From contig CAZBWM010000014.1 of the NCBI GenBank assembly GCA_964495375.1, positions 1 through 64,000 of the forward strand: 64,000 bases of DNA, written 5' to 3'. Positions within the stretch are counted from its first letter, which is position 1; each line of letters opens with the position of its first letter. This stretch comes from JAIESQ01 sp964495375 (GTDB lineage Bacteria > Planctomycetota > Planctomycetia > Pirellulales > JAEUIK01). The translations under genes and the position numbers were made by a program. Shown one piece after another: positions 44,884-53,234 of the stretch. Below the pieces are notes generated by a model. The model worked only from the letters and a program-made list of their open reading frames with translations. It made no database searches and was not told where the DNA came from.

Positions 44884-45573
44884 ATGCGGATCGCCGAAAT
44901 CTTCTACTCACGACAAGGAGAAGGGCTGCTCACCGGGCAGCCCAGTGCGTTTGTCCGCACCAGTGGCTGCAACCTGCGCTGCTGGTTCTGCGACACGCCG
45001 TACACGTCGTGGGAGCCCGAGGGTGAAGACCTATCGCTCGACGAGATTCTCGCCCGCATCGAGCCCTTCGGAGCCACGCACGCGGTGCTCACCGGCGGCG
45101 AGCCGATGCTGTTCGCCGAGTTAGTGCCGCTGTCCGCAGAATTGCGGCGAAGCGGGCTGCATATCACGGTCGAAACGGCCGGCACGCTCGACTTGCCGGT
45201 TGTGTGCGATTTGATGTCGATCAGCCCCAAGCTGGCTGGCTCGGGCCCCGACGCCGCGCGACACCCGCGCTGGCACGAGCGGCACGAGCGGACGCGTCAT
45301 TCATACGAAGTTGTCCGGCGACTGATCGAGCGGTTCGACTATCAACTGAAATTCGTGATCGACGCGCCGGCCGACGTTCCAGAAGTGGAAAGTTATTTGC
45401 AGCAGTTGGGCACCGAAATCGATCGGCAGCGCGTGCTGTTAATGCCGCAAGGCATTGAGCAAAACGAGTTGGCAGCCAAAGGCGTCTGGCTCGAAGCGCT
45501 CTGCGCCGAGTTCGGCGTGCGATTCTGCCCGCGGCGGCACATCGAGTGGTACGGGATGGTTCGCGGGACGTAG
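44884..45573 (+). CDS. queE: 7-carboxy-7-deazaguanine synthase QueE (radical SAM)
   Basis: 229 residues from the ATG at 44884, chosen over the TTG at 44875 because the family begins M-R-I-A-E-I-F-Y-S-R-Q-G-E-G. The radical SAM cluster motif is C29-x3-C33-x2-C36 (C-N-L-R-C-W-F-C). L-T-G-G-E-P-M near residue 72 binds S-adenosylmethionine. QueE turns 6-carboxytetrahydropterin into 7-carboxy-7-deazaguanine for queuosine. Its partners (queC, queD) are not in this window. The next gene starts five bases after the stop. Confidence 0.93.
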   Translation: MRIAEIFYSRQGEGLLTGQPSAFVRTSGCNLRCWFCDTPYTSWEPEGEDLSLDEILARIEPFGATHAVLTGGEPMLFAELVPLSAELRRSGLHITVETAGTLDLPVVCDLMSISPKLAGSGPDAARHPRWHERHERTRHSYEVVRRLIERFDYQLKFVIDAPADVPEVESYLQQLGTEIDRQRVLLMPQGIEQNELAAKGVWLEALCAEFGVRFCPRRHIEWYGMVRGT

Positions 45574-45577
45574 GAAC

Positions 45578-46132
45578 GTGTCGGATATTTCGTCACCAAG
45601 AGAAGCCCCTGCCAGTCCGCGCCGCCGTGCGCGACCGCCAGCGCTGGCGTTGGGCTGCCTGCTAGGCGCCGTGGCTGCGGGCGTGGGTCTCTTAGTGGCG
45701 ATCGCCATCACCGGTCGCGACCCCTTGCCGCGGCTGACGCGTGAAACGCTCGACGCCGCGGTCGCGCGCTGGCTACAAGCCGGACCCGCGAACTACGATC
45801 TCGACCTGATTCTCTCGGGTGCGCAAACCGGCAACTTGCACATTGAGGTTCGCGACGGCGACGTCACCAAGATGACGCGCGATGGTCAGGCTCCGGTGCA
45901 GCGCCGCACTTGGGACTTCTGGTCGGTCCCGAATCAGATCGCAATGATGGACGAGGATCTGGTCGCCGCCGAGGGGGATCCGCAGCGGGCGTTCGGCGTG
46001 GCCGATCGTGGGCAAATCGTGCTGCAGGCCGAGTTCGACCCGGTGCTCGGCTACCCGCGGCGCTATCGGCGGCAAGTGCTCGGAACTTCGAACTCCATCG
46101 AATGGCGCGTGATGCAATTCACGCCTCGTTGA
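45578..46132 (+). CDS. Single-pass membrane-anchored hypothetical protein
   Basis: 184 residues from the GTG at 45578, five bases after queE. A basic Pro/Arg-rich start is followed by one membrane helix (about 22-45) and a soluble domain containing Y-D-L-D-L-I-L-S-G and I-E-V-R-D-G-D-V near residue 85-95, then a C-terminal block with V-L-G-Y-P-R-R-Y. The strand-rich layout recalls small exported domains such as DUF6174, but I am not sure. Co-transcription with queE is likely from spacing; a functional link is not obvious. Confidence 0.7.
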   Translation: MSDISSPREAPASPRRRARPPALALGCLLGAVAAGVGLLVAIAITGRDPLPRLTRETLDAAVARWLQAGPANYDLDLILSGAQTGNLHIEVRDGDVTKMTRDGQAPVQRRTWDFWSVPNQIAMMDEDLVAAEGDPQRAFGVADRGQIVLQAEFDPVLGYPRRYRRQVLGTSNSIEWRVMQFTPR

Positions 46133-46274
46133 CCGCTGCCCTTCCGGCTGACAAAAAACTCCGCAAAAATGGCTGGCCGCGCGATTGACAGTAGGCCATC
46201 AGCGGCCAATAATCACACCCGGTCGGACCGCGCAACTGTGTTTTGGTTTTTTCTACGGTTGGGCGGTTTTCTGC

Positions 46275-46730
46275 ATGCGCCGTGTGCGGCAGTACAGTTA
46301 CTGGACGTTTCTGGCGTTTTTCGCCGGGCTCTCCGTCGGGGGACGGGGCCTGCACCTGTTGCCCGGGTTCGCGCACTCTTGCGCGCCGGGGGCAACCGCC
46401 TGTGCGCATCGTCACAGCCACGCTGCGGTCAAGCACGGACATCCCGCTCATTCGGGCTGCCCACATAGCCACGACGCTGGCCACGCCCACCACGCCGAAA
46501 CGCCCGCGCCGGCTGAAGCGCCTGGCGAGCGGCCCGCGGAATCACCTGCGGACGATGGCTGCTCGTTGTGCCAGTTTTGTTCGCAAGCGCAGCAGCAGGC
46601 GTATGCCATCGATTTGCCCCTAACGGGAAGCTGTTTCGCCGCACCGCCTCTGTTGGTGGTGCAACCTTCGACGACTTTCGAGCGCAGCTATCAATCGCGG
46701 GCTCCTCCCGCGGAGCGCTCGGCCGCTTAG
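46275..46730 (+). CDS. Exported His-rich, Cys-containing protein
   Basis: 151 residues from the ATG at 46275. A positively charged start (R-R-V-R) and a hydrophobic segment to about residue 25 suggest a signal peptide. Residues 35-75 hold about 14 histidines in patterns such as H-R-H-S-H and H-S-H-D-A-G-H-A-H-H, then a spacer and a C-S-L-C-Q-F-C cluster near 95-101. Such His tracts bind zinc, nickel, cobalt or copper. The C-x-x-C-x-x-C block recalls DUF2946-like proteins. A metal storage or sensing role is likely. The next gene (47205) belongs to a family reported near metal transporters. Confidence 0.6.
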   Translation: MRRVRQYSYWTFLAFFAGLSVGGRGLHLLPGFAHSCAPGATACAHRHSHAAVKHGHPAHSGCPHSHDAGHAHHAETPAPAEAPGERPAESPADDGCSLCQFCSQAQQQAYAIDLPLTGSCFAAPPLLVVQPSTTFERSYQSRAPPAERSAA

Positions 46731-47204
46731 GCGGTGATTTCAGCAGAGCACTTTGCCGGTGCTGTGCCGCGTCGTTCTGGAAATTCGTAAGAACTCTGTA
46801 CTTAGCTTGCCAATGCGCTAGCTCGCCGTTGCCAGGCGCCTTGACGGTCGCTCGCCGCCACCCTGGGGTGCGCATCGCTGGGAAGTTGCGCTACTGCGCG
46901 TCCTCCCTGGGCGCAAGGCATGGCATCGAGTTCTTCGTTCCAGGTCGCACCGCGGCAGCTTAGCAAATTGATCCTGCGCGCAACGATCGACGCGGGCACT
47001 CCGTCTTTGCCAACGCGGGACGGAGCATAGCGGTCCGACCACCACGGGCTTCGTCCGGCTTGCTGGAGCGGAGTGCCCCGTCTTGTTGCGCGATTTAATT
47101 GACGCTTCGATTTTGTGGCGAGAAGCCTTCCGCAGGCCACGACGAAGCGGCCGTACGCAAAAAATACGACCCACAGTTACACAGTTTTTTGAAAGTGCAT
47201 CACC
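46731..47204. other. Intergenic region, no gene seen
   Basis: 474 bp. Frames here are Arg-rich on both strands and none has a ribosome binding site. A weak inverted repeat (CTGGGAAG with CTCCCTGGG) is at about 46868-46912. The last 50 bases before 47205 are AT-rich and may hold the promoter. Confidence 0.5.
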
Positions 47205-48008
47205 ATGATTTTGCAGACACGAGTCGCAATTCCCTTGATCGCCGCGTTGACTCTAGCCTGGCTGCACCCGACGTCCGCGCTGGCCGCGTCGGTCTACACC
47301 GGCGGGCACGGCGATCTGGGGGTTGAGTACGATGCCGACGAAGACCCTAACGGCTTTCATGTCCACGCGCACATCGGCGCGGGTGGCATGGTCAACGGAG
47401 CGCCACTGGATGACGAAGCGGAATTCGAGCCTGCCGACCTGATCATCCAAGTTCCGAACACCTCGAATATCGGCCGCACGGCAGGCGTGCTCGGCGGCAG
47501 CTTCGAAGCCTACGACTTCACCGGCGCCGGTTCCAACTTCCTGGGCACCGACGTCGGAGATGATCTTTGGGTATTGATGTTCGATTCGGCCGACGCCGCA
47601 TTCTATGGACAACCCTTTTTGGGTATGGCCGCCGAAGAAGGCTTCACCCCGTCGGATTGGAGCGGCAGCATCCAGTTCGCGATGACCGGTTTCTCGGGTC
47701 CGGGGAACTTCTCGGCGATGAGCGGAGCCTTCTCGCGCCGTTGGGATACGCAAGATGGCTCGTTCGCGAACGACCTTATCAACATCGGCCCCGGCGGGCA
47801 CAGCCATTTCTATCTGGCTTTCACCGCACCCGGCACCTATCAGGTCGAGTTGACCGTGACCGGCACGCACAAATTGCACGGCCTGGTGACGGGCACCGAC
47901 ACGTTCACGTTCGAGGTCGTACCCGAGGCCAGCAGCCTGGCGATGTTGGCGCTCGGCACAGTCGGACTAGTGAGTGTCGTGTGGCGGCGCCGTCGATCCG
48001 GCAACTGA
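47205..48008 (+). CDS. PEP-CTERM exported protein with choice-of-anchor M domain
   Basis: 267 residues. A signal peptide ends near S-A-L-A-A (28). The mature domain begins G-G-H-G-D-L-G-V-E-Y and ends G-G-H-S-H-F-Y-L-A-F-T-A-P-G-T-Y, the pattern of choice-of-anchor M/TIGR03769 domains first seen in actinobacterial wall proteins and linked there to metal-ABC-transporter loci. The C-terminus carries a PEP-CTERM-like sorting signal: V-P-E-A-S, hydrophobic helix, R-R-R-R. So it is exported and processed by an exosortase/archaeosortase-like system not seen here. The His residues could bind metal. Confidence 0.82.
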   Translation: MILQTRVAIPLIAALTLAWLHPTSALAASVYTGGHGDLGVEYDADEDPNGFHVHAHIGAGGMVNGAPLDDEAEFEPADLIIQVPNTSNIGRTAGVLGGSFEAYDFTGAGSNFLGTDVGDDLWVLMFDSADAAFYGQPFLGMAAEEGFTPSDWSGSIQFAMTGFSGPGNFSAMSGAFSRRWDTQDGSFANDLINIGPGGHSHFYLAFTAPGTYQVELTVTGTHKLHGLVTGTDTFTFEVVPEASSLAMLALGTVGLVSVVWRRRRSGN

Positions 48009-48133
48009 AGCTTGGACTAGCAATCGATGAAGTTGAATTCGCGTGCTTGCCGGAGAGATGCCCCCACCGGCGTCTCTCCGGCCCCGCGCGATCCCTGTGA
48101 GGCGATCCTTAGACAACTCAGCGGAGAAACCGC

Positions 48134-49225
48134 ATGTCCACTAGATTTTCGCGTCAGGCGTTCACACTCGTGGAATTACTTGTCGTGATCGCCATCATCG
48201 GCGTGCTCATCGCGCTCTTGCTGCCCGCGGTACAAGCAGCCCGCGGCAGCGCTCAAAGGCTGCAATGCGCCGCCAACCTGCGCCAAATCGGCATCGCGTT
48301 GCACCATTACCACGAGGCGGCTGGTTCGTTTCCGATCTCGATGGTGGGAGGCGGCAAGGCACTGCCCACGGGCAAGGCCACGACGGGGCTCTATAGCTGG
48401 CTGTCCCTGTTGTTGCCGCAACTCGAGCAACAGGCGATCCACCGCCAGATCGACTTCAACGTCAACAATGCCAGCGCGACGCAGGCGTTCAATCCGCGAC
48501 TGGATGCCAGTCATCCCAACGCGGCGGCTGCCCGCACCAGCGTACAGGTCTACTTGTGCCCTGCCGATAGTTTCGAGGACCAGCTCGAAACGATGGGGAC
48601 CGCACGACCGGCGGCGAGCAGCTACGCAGCCAACGCCGGCTGGCCGCCACGCGCCACGGGCATCGACGGCACGCGTCCTGTTCCCGGCGAGCACAATGGT
48701 TTCATGGGATTGGTGGCTCCTGGCAAGCCCGCGGCCTGGCACACCGGGGCGACTCGCGCGGCACACTTCAGCGACGGCCTGTCGAACACCGTCGCGGTCA
48801 CCGAGCGTTTGATCAGCAGCTTGACGTCGGCCGCGGAGATTGAAGTCGCCGAACGCCGAGTGACCTCGCTCTGCGGTGGCGGCGCCGGAGACAAGCGCCG
48901 CCTGGGCGACTACTACGAGCAAGGGCAGTACTCCCACACCGATCTGACTTACTGCAAACTGACCGGCCGCGCTTGGATCTCCGGCTCGCCGCTGGTGGGC
49001 AACACCTATCTGCACGTGCTGCCGATCAACTCGTTCAACGTCCACTTGATCGACGGCGAGCTCGACGGCCAAGTGCTGGTTTCCCCCAGCAGCCAACATG
49101 CCGGTGGCGTCAACGTGATGATGGGGGATGGACGGGTGCAGTTCGTTTCCGAGCAGATTGACCTGCTGATCTGGTGGAGCATCGCCACCCGCGACGGCAA
49201 CGAGGCCACGGCCAGCGTCAACTAA
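48134..49225 (+). CDS. DUF1559 type II/IV pseudopilin-like protein
   Basis: 363 residues. A prepilin signal of type F-T-L-V-E-L-L-V-V-I-A-I-I-G near residues 10-23 with a downstream Gln-Ala-Ala-Arg stretch is the DUF1559 hallmark. The preceding peptide (R-Q-A) would be cleaved by a prepilin peptidase. The remaining domain is mostly beta-rich with G-G-V-N-V-M-M-G-D-G-R-V-Q-F-V near 325, which is characteristic (an H-x9-D-G pattern). DUF1559 proteins occur in tens to hundreds of copies in planctomycetes and are thought to be surface-exposed. No secretion gene is adjacent. Confidence 0.93.
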   Translation: MSTRFSRQAFTLVELLVVIAIIGVLIALLLPAVQAARGSAQRLQCAANLRQIGIALHHYHEAAGSFPISMVGGGKALPTGKATTGLYSWLSLLLPQLEQQAIHRQIDFNVNNASATQAFNPRLDASHPNAAAARTSVQVYLCPADSFEDQLETMGTARPAASSYAANAGWPPRATGIDGTRPVPGEHNGFMGLVAPGKPAAWHTGATRAAHFSDGLSNTVAVTERLISSLTSAAEIEVAERRVTSLCGGGAGDKRRLGDYYEQGQYSHTDLTYCKLTGRAWISGSPLVGNTYLHVLPINSFNVHLIDGELDGQVLVSPSSQHAGGVNVMMGDGRVQFVSEQIDLLIWWSIATRDGNEATASVN

Positions 49226-49330
49226 GGAACGGCCGCGAAATTACTTCTCCGTTATCCCCTCTCCCCTCGCGGGAGAGGGTAGGGTGAGGGGGAAAAGAAA
49301 TCTGGAAGTTATTCCGCGGCCGTTCCTAAG
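49224..49330. repeat. Hairpin element with CCCTCTCCC core and AGGAACGGCCGCG ends
   Basis: AAGGAACGGCCGCGAAATTA at the left faces the inverted TTCCGCGGCCGTTCCTAAG at the right. Inside are CCCTCTCCCCTCGCGGGAGAGGG and GGGTGAGGGGG. The left arm contains the last two bases of the DUF1559 stop codon. The ends and the core look like two nested elements. Confidence 0.85.
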
Positions 49331-49506
49331 AGACCGCCGGGCATGGCGCCACAAAGCCAATTTTCCGCGTCCGCAGTGCCGGTCGTTCGCTACCGCGCCT
49401 AGGCGCTGGCCCCGCGGCCACGGCACGATTACACTAGCGGCGCCATCACGTTGAGTCCGTGCGATCCTCTGTGCGACCAACAGAACCCCGCTAAGTGAGT
49501 CCCCGC

Positions 49507-50781
49507 ATGTCACGCGTCAATCGTCGCAACTTTTTGCAATCGTCGGCCGGTTTATTGGCCGGCGCCGGACTGGCTCCCCACCTGCTGACCGGCGCCGTGC
49601 AATCGCTGGCCGGCGAGCCGGGCTCGAAGAACGATCGCTTCGTGATCGGCTCGATCGGCTTGGGCGGGCAAGGGACCAGCATCGCCAACGCCGCGCGGCG
49701 CTATGGCGATGTCGTGGCAGTTTGCGACGTTGATCAGAGCCGCGCCGAAAAAGCCAAAGGCGAGTTCGGCGGCAAGGCTGAAATCTACGGCGACTATCGC
49801 AAGCTGCTCGAACGCCCCGACATCGAACTGGTCACCATCGGCACGCCCGACCATTGGCACACCGCCATCGCCGTGGCGGCGCTGCGAGCCGGCAAAGATG
49901 TCTATTGCGAAAAACCGCTGACGCTCACCGTCGACGAAGGCAAGCTGCTCGTGCGCGTGGTCAAAGAGACTGGCCGCGTCTTCCAGGTCGGCACCCAGCA
50001 GCGCAGCGACGCACGCTTCCGCCTGGCGTGTGAGCTGGTGCGCAACGGTCGCATCGGCAAACTGCAGAAGGTCACCGTCACACTCCCCGATTCAGACGCC
50101 GGCGGCCCGTTCGCCACGAAGCCCGTGCCGCCGGGGCTCAATTGGGATTTCTGGCTCGGTCAGGCTCCCGCGACCGAGTACATTCCCGAGCGCTGCCACT
50201 ACCAGTTCCGCTGGTGGTACGAATACTCAGGCGGAATCATGACCGACTGGGGAGCCCATCACATGGACATCGCGCACTGGGGCATGGGGGTCGACCAAAG
50301 CGGCCCGCTGTCGGTCGAAGGGCACGGCACGCTGCCGAAGATCGCCAACGGCTACAACACGCCGAACCGCTTCACCGTCGATTATCTCTATCCTAACGAC
50401 GTGCAGTTGCACGTTGATATCGGCGACAACGGCGTGCTGTTCGAAGGAGACAAGAGCCGTGTCTACGTCAACCGCGGACGCATCACCGGCAAGCCGGTCG
50501 AAGAACTTGCCGAGAACCCGCTCCCCGAAGATCGCGTCAAGCTCTACGCGAGCAACAACCACATGGGCAATTTCATCGACTGCGTGCGGAGCCGGCAGAC
50601 GCCGATCTCCGACGTGGTCAGCCAGCATCGCTCGGTGAGCGCGTGCCATCTTGCCAACATCTCGCTGCGATTGGGGCGCAAACTTAACTGGGACGCTGCC
50701 AAAGAAGAATTTGTCGGCGACAGCGAAGCCAATGCCATGCTCAGCCGACCGCAGCGAGCGCCCTACACGATCGACGCGTGA
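49507..50781 (+). CDS. Gfo/Idh/MocA-family oxidoreductase with Tat signal
   Basis: 424 residues from the ATG at 49507; the GTG at 49495 is also possible. The N-terminus N-R-R-N-F-L-Q is a twin-arginine signal. Then come the Rossmann motif G-L-G-G-Q-G (51-56), the catalytic E-K-P (135-137) with a preceding C, and the late D-W-G-A-H-H-M-D block near 240, typical of planctomycete sugar oxidoreductases. NAD(P)-dependent oxidation of sugars or inositols is the family reaction; the exported location of many planctomycete members is unusual. The SDR gene starts in its stop codon. Confidence 0.92.
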   Translation: MSRVNRRNFLQSSAGLLAGAGLAPHLLTGAVQSLAGEPGSKNDRFVIGSIGLGGQGTSIANAARRYGDVVAVCDVDQSRAEKAKGEFGGKAEIYGDYRKLLERPDIELVTIGTPDHWHTAIAVAALRAGKDVYCEKPLTLTVDEGKLLVRVVKETGRVFQVGTQQRSDARFRLACELVRNGRIGKLQKVTVTLPDSDAGGPFATKPVPPGLNWDFWLGQAPATEYIPERCHYQFRWWYEYSGGIMTDWGAHHMDIAHWGMGVDQSGPLSVEGHGTLPKIANGYNTPNRFTVDYLYPNDVQLHVDIGDNGVLFEGDKSRVYVNRGRITGKPVEELAENPLPEDRVKLYASNNHMGNFIDCVRSRQTPISDVVSQHRSVSACHLANISLRLGRKLNWDAAKEEFVGDSEANAMLSRPQRAPYTIDA

Positions 50782-51599
50782 GTACAGCGGCCACCATGCA
50801 ATCGTGGTCAGGCAAAGTCGCCATCGTCACCGGCGCCTCCGAAGGGCTAGGGCTGTCACTGGCGCGGGCCTGGGCCCAGCGCGGTGCAAGCGTCGTGCTG
50901 GCGGCGCGTAGGGCCGAGCCACTTAAGGCGGCTGCTGAGAGTTTGTCGGCATGCGGTGCCCCGGTGCTCACGGTGCCGACCGACGTGACGCGGCAAGCCG
51001 ATGTCGAGCGGCTGGTCTCCGCGTCACTCGAGCGCTTCGGCCGCATCGACGCGCTGGTGAACAACGCCGGCCGCTCGGGGCGCCGGGCAATCGAAGTCAC
51101 CACGCCCGACGACTTCCAAGCCATGTGGGAACTGAATTTTCTCTCCGTGGTGCGCTGCACACGGGCCTGCTTACCGCAGTTGCTCGAACACCACGGAAGC
51201 GTGGTCAACATCGGCTCGCTGGCAGGCAAGATCGCGGCCCGCTGGATTGGCGCCTACCCGGCCAGCAAGTTCGCGGTTTCCGCCTACAGCCAGCAGTTGC
51301 GTCTGGAATTGGGACCGCGTGGCTTGCACGTGTTGTTGGTCTCGCCCGGCCCGATCGCTCGCGCGCAGCCGCGCGAGCGCGAGACGGACGAGTTCGATGG
51401 CTTGCCCGAAAGTGCCCGGCGCCCCGGCGCCGGCGCCAAGACGCGCGCGATCGATCCCGACGAATTGGCGCGCCGCATCGTGCAGGCGTGCGACGAGCAT
51501 CGCATCGAGCTGGTGATTCCGTCGAAAGCGCGCTGGCTGGCGGCGATTGGCCAACTATGGCCGTCTCTGGGAGATTGGGTGCTACGCAAGGCGACCTAG
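50778..51599 (+). CDS. Short-chain dehydrogenase/reductase (SDR)
   Basis: 273 residues from the GTG at 50778, which overlaps the Gfo/Idh/MocA stop by four bases (GTGA); an ATG at 50796 would give 267. The SDR hallmarks are present: T-G-A-S-E-G-L-G near residue 20, N-N-A-G near 95, and the catalytic S (N-I-G-S) and Y-P-A-S-K near 160-165. A C-terminal helix is amphipathic, perhaps membrane-associating. The substrate is unknown. The overlap with the sugar oxidoreductase gene suggests a joint role in sugar or cyclitol conversion. Confidence 0.9.
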   Translation: MSTAATMQSWSGKVAIVTGASEGLGLSLARAWAQRGASVVLAARRAEPLKAAAESLSACGAPVLTVPTDVTRQADVERLVSASLERFGRIDALVNNAGRSGRRAIEVTTPDDFQAMWELNFLSVVRCTRACLPQLLEHHGSVVNIGSLAGKIAARWIGAYPASKFAVSAYSQQLRLELGPRGLHVLLVSPGPIARAQPRERETDEFDGLPESARRPGAGAKTRAIDPDELARRIVQACDEHRIELVIPSKARWLAAIGQLWPSLGDWVLRKAT

Positions 51600-51648
51600 T
51601 CGACGTGCAATTCAACTGCACGCATGAGGTGCCTTGCTGAGTACCAAA

Positions 51649-52953
51649 CTACGAACCGGCCGTGGCCGTCGCATGATCCGCCCCCAGCTCGCTCATCTCG
51701 GGTAGCATACCGGCGACATCCAGCGGCAGATCGCGCAGCTCGCTGACAATTTCCAGATCGTCGCGCTTGCGGGCTTCATCGAGGTACGCGCCTGAGCACT
51801 CGACTTCGGCCAGGTGCAACGTGTTGGCAATCCACAGCACGCGCGCGTCAGGCGGCTCGACCAGTCCGATGTTGGCCAACGCCGACTCGAGCATTTCGCG
51901 ATCGGTGTCGTAAGTGGCCGGCGCGGCGGCCCCCGTGATGTGCCCGCCGGTAAGGCAATTGATCTTGGTGATTTTCCAATCGACCAGGTCGACGGCGCGC
52001 TGCAGACAGAACTCGGCCATGCCGATGCCGGCCGCGTTGCCGTGCGTCTCCTCGGTCAGCCCACGCAGGCAGATCCGTTTGACCTTGGGTGATTCCGTCT
52101 CGGCTGCTCGATGATCGTAGAACTTGCGGCCGACGACATTGGTATCCATGCCGGCGCCGCTGATGTTCTTGCCGATCTCGTCGATCAGCAGGATGTCTGC
52201 CCGATCGAACGGCAACTTGGGCATCCAGCGACGGGCCATCACGAGCAGTTCGCTCTCGCGGCGTTCGAAGGCATCGGGGGGCACCGCTTCAATCAGGGCG
52301 GTTTCGTCGTAGCCGTTTTCGACGATCCCCAGGCCGGCCACGATACGGCAACGTGCTAGCACTTCGCCCGCCACGCTGCGGACGATCTGCCCAAAGCTGT
52401 AATCCTGGATCGCGCGGTGATAAATCTTGGCCCCCTCGTGCTTCCCCAGGCCGATAAGCATCATCTTCATCAGGCCGCTCTCAACTTCACCCACGAAATT
52501 GGTGTGAGGCTTGATTCGCCCCGCGACCAGCACGTGGTCGGCCTCGAACGCGTGGCGGTCGAAATGGACGGGAAACCCCTCGGGGGTTCGGCAAACCTCG
52601 ACGGTTTCCATCGACGAGCGGATCGGGCAGCCGGCATATTGCTCGGTGAGCCCGTAGCCTTCGACGATCGCCTGCTGGCCGGCCGCGGTGCCGCCGCCGT
52701 GGCTTCCCATGGCCGGCACAAGGAACGGTTTGGCCCCCAACCCCTTCAGATGGTCGACAGCCCCCTTGATAATGCGGTCGATGTTGGCGATGCCCCGACT
52801 GCCGACGGTGATCGCCACCGATTGGCCGGCGGCGATCTTGTTTTTCAGTTCCAGCCGGGCCAACTGCCGCTCGACTTCGGTCGCGATATTCTCGACCTGC
52901 GGACGTTCGAACTTCTGGCGGACGCGAAAGAACTGCGGAAAGCTAGCAGACAC
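51649..52953 (-). CDS. LarA-like (DUF2088) protein, second copy
   Basis: 434 residues from the GTG at 52953, chosen because GGAGG lies eight bases upstream; a longer frame upstream is Arg/Pro-rich and unlikely. The family elements are G-S-R-G-I-A-N-I near 45, G-S-H-G-G-G-T near 80 and R-I-K-P-H-T-N-F near 145, in which the Lys/His pair corresponds to nickel-pincer ligands. L-I-G-L-G-K-H-E-G-A follows near 165. This member is more divergent from classical lactate racemase than that at 27931 and belongs to the second DUF2088 type. A 2-hydroxyacid racemase or epimerase is likely. The substrate is unknown. Confidence 0.8.
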   Translation of the reverse strand: MSASFPQFFRVRQKFERPQVENIATEVERQLARLELKNKIAAGQSVAITVGSRGIANIDRIIKGAVDHLKGLGAKPFLVPAMGSHGGGTAAGQQAIVEGYGLTEQYAGCPIRSSMETVEVCRTPEGFPVHFDRHAFEADHVLVAGRIKPHTNFVGEVESGLMKMMLIGLGKHEGAKIYHRAIQDYSFGQIVRSVAGEVLARCRIVAGLGIVENGYDETALIEAVPPDAFERRESELLVMARRWMPKLPFDRADILLIDEIGKNISGAGMDTNVVGRKFYDHRAAETESPKVKRICLRGLTEETHGNAAGIGMAEFCLQRAVDLVDWKITKINCLTGGHITGAAAPATYDTDREMLESALANIGLVEPPDARVLWIANTLHLAEVECSGAYLDEARKRDDLEIVSELRDLPLDVAGMLPEMSELGADHATATAGS

Positions 52954-53234
52954 CGTGGGGGCCTCCGGGCGCAAGGTCGGAACGCTCCTGATCTTACTAG
53001 CAGGCCTTGGCAGCGACAAATGGCCCGGCCTGGCAGGCCGTGGCTGCGACAACTGGCGCGGCAAAACGCCGGGCCGCGCGTGGCTGCGATCCGGTCTAGG
53101 TCGAAATCCGCCAGCCCCGTAGAATGCCCCGCCGCCACAGACGGATTGTCGCGCAACCGGTCGACCCAGACCTGGTCGGGCAGGCCACTCTGCGCTTCGC
53201 AAAACTCAGTGCCTCACGGATGAGGGCCAGTCTC

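Noticed and set aside
46802..47174. Minus-strand frames in the gap before the anchor-M gene
   Set aside because: Two competing Arg/Ser-rich frames, neither with a start signal or membrane or motif character.
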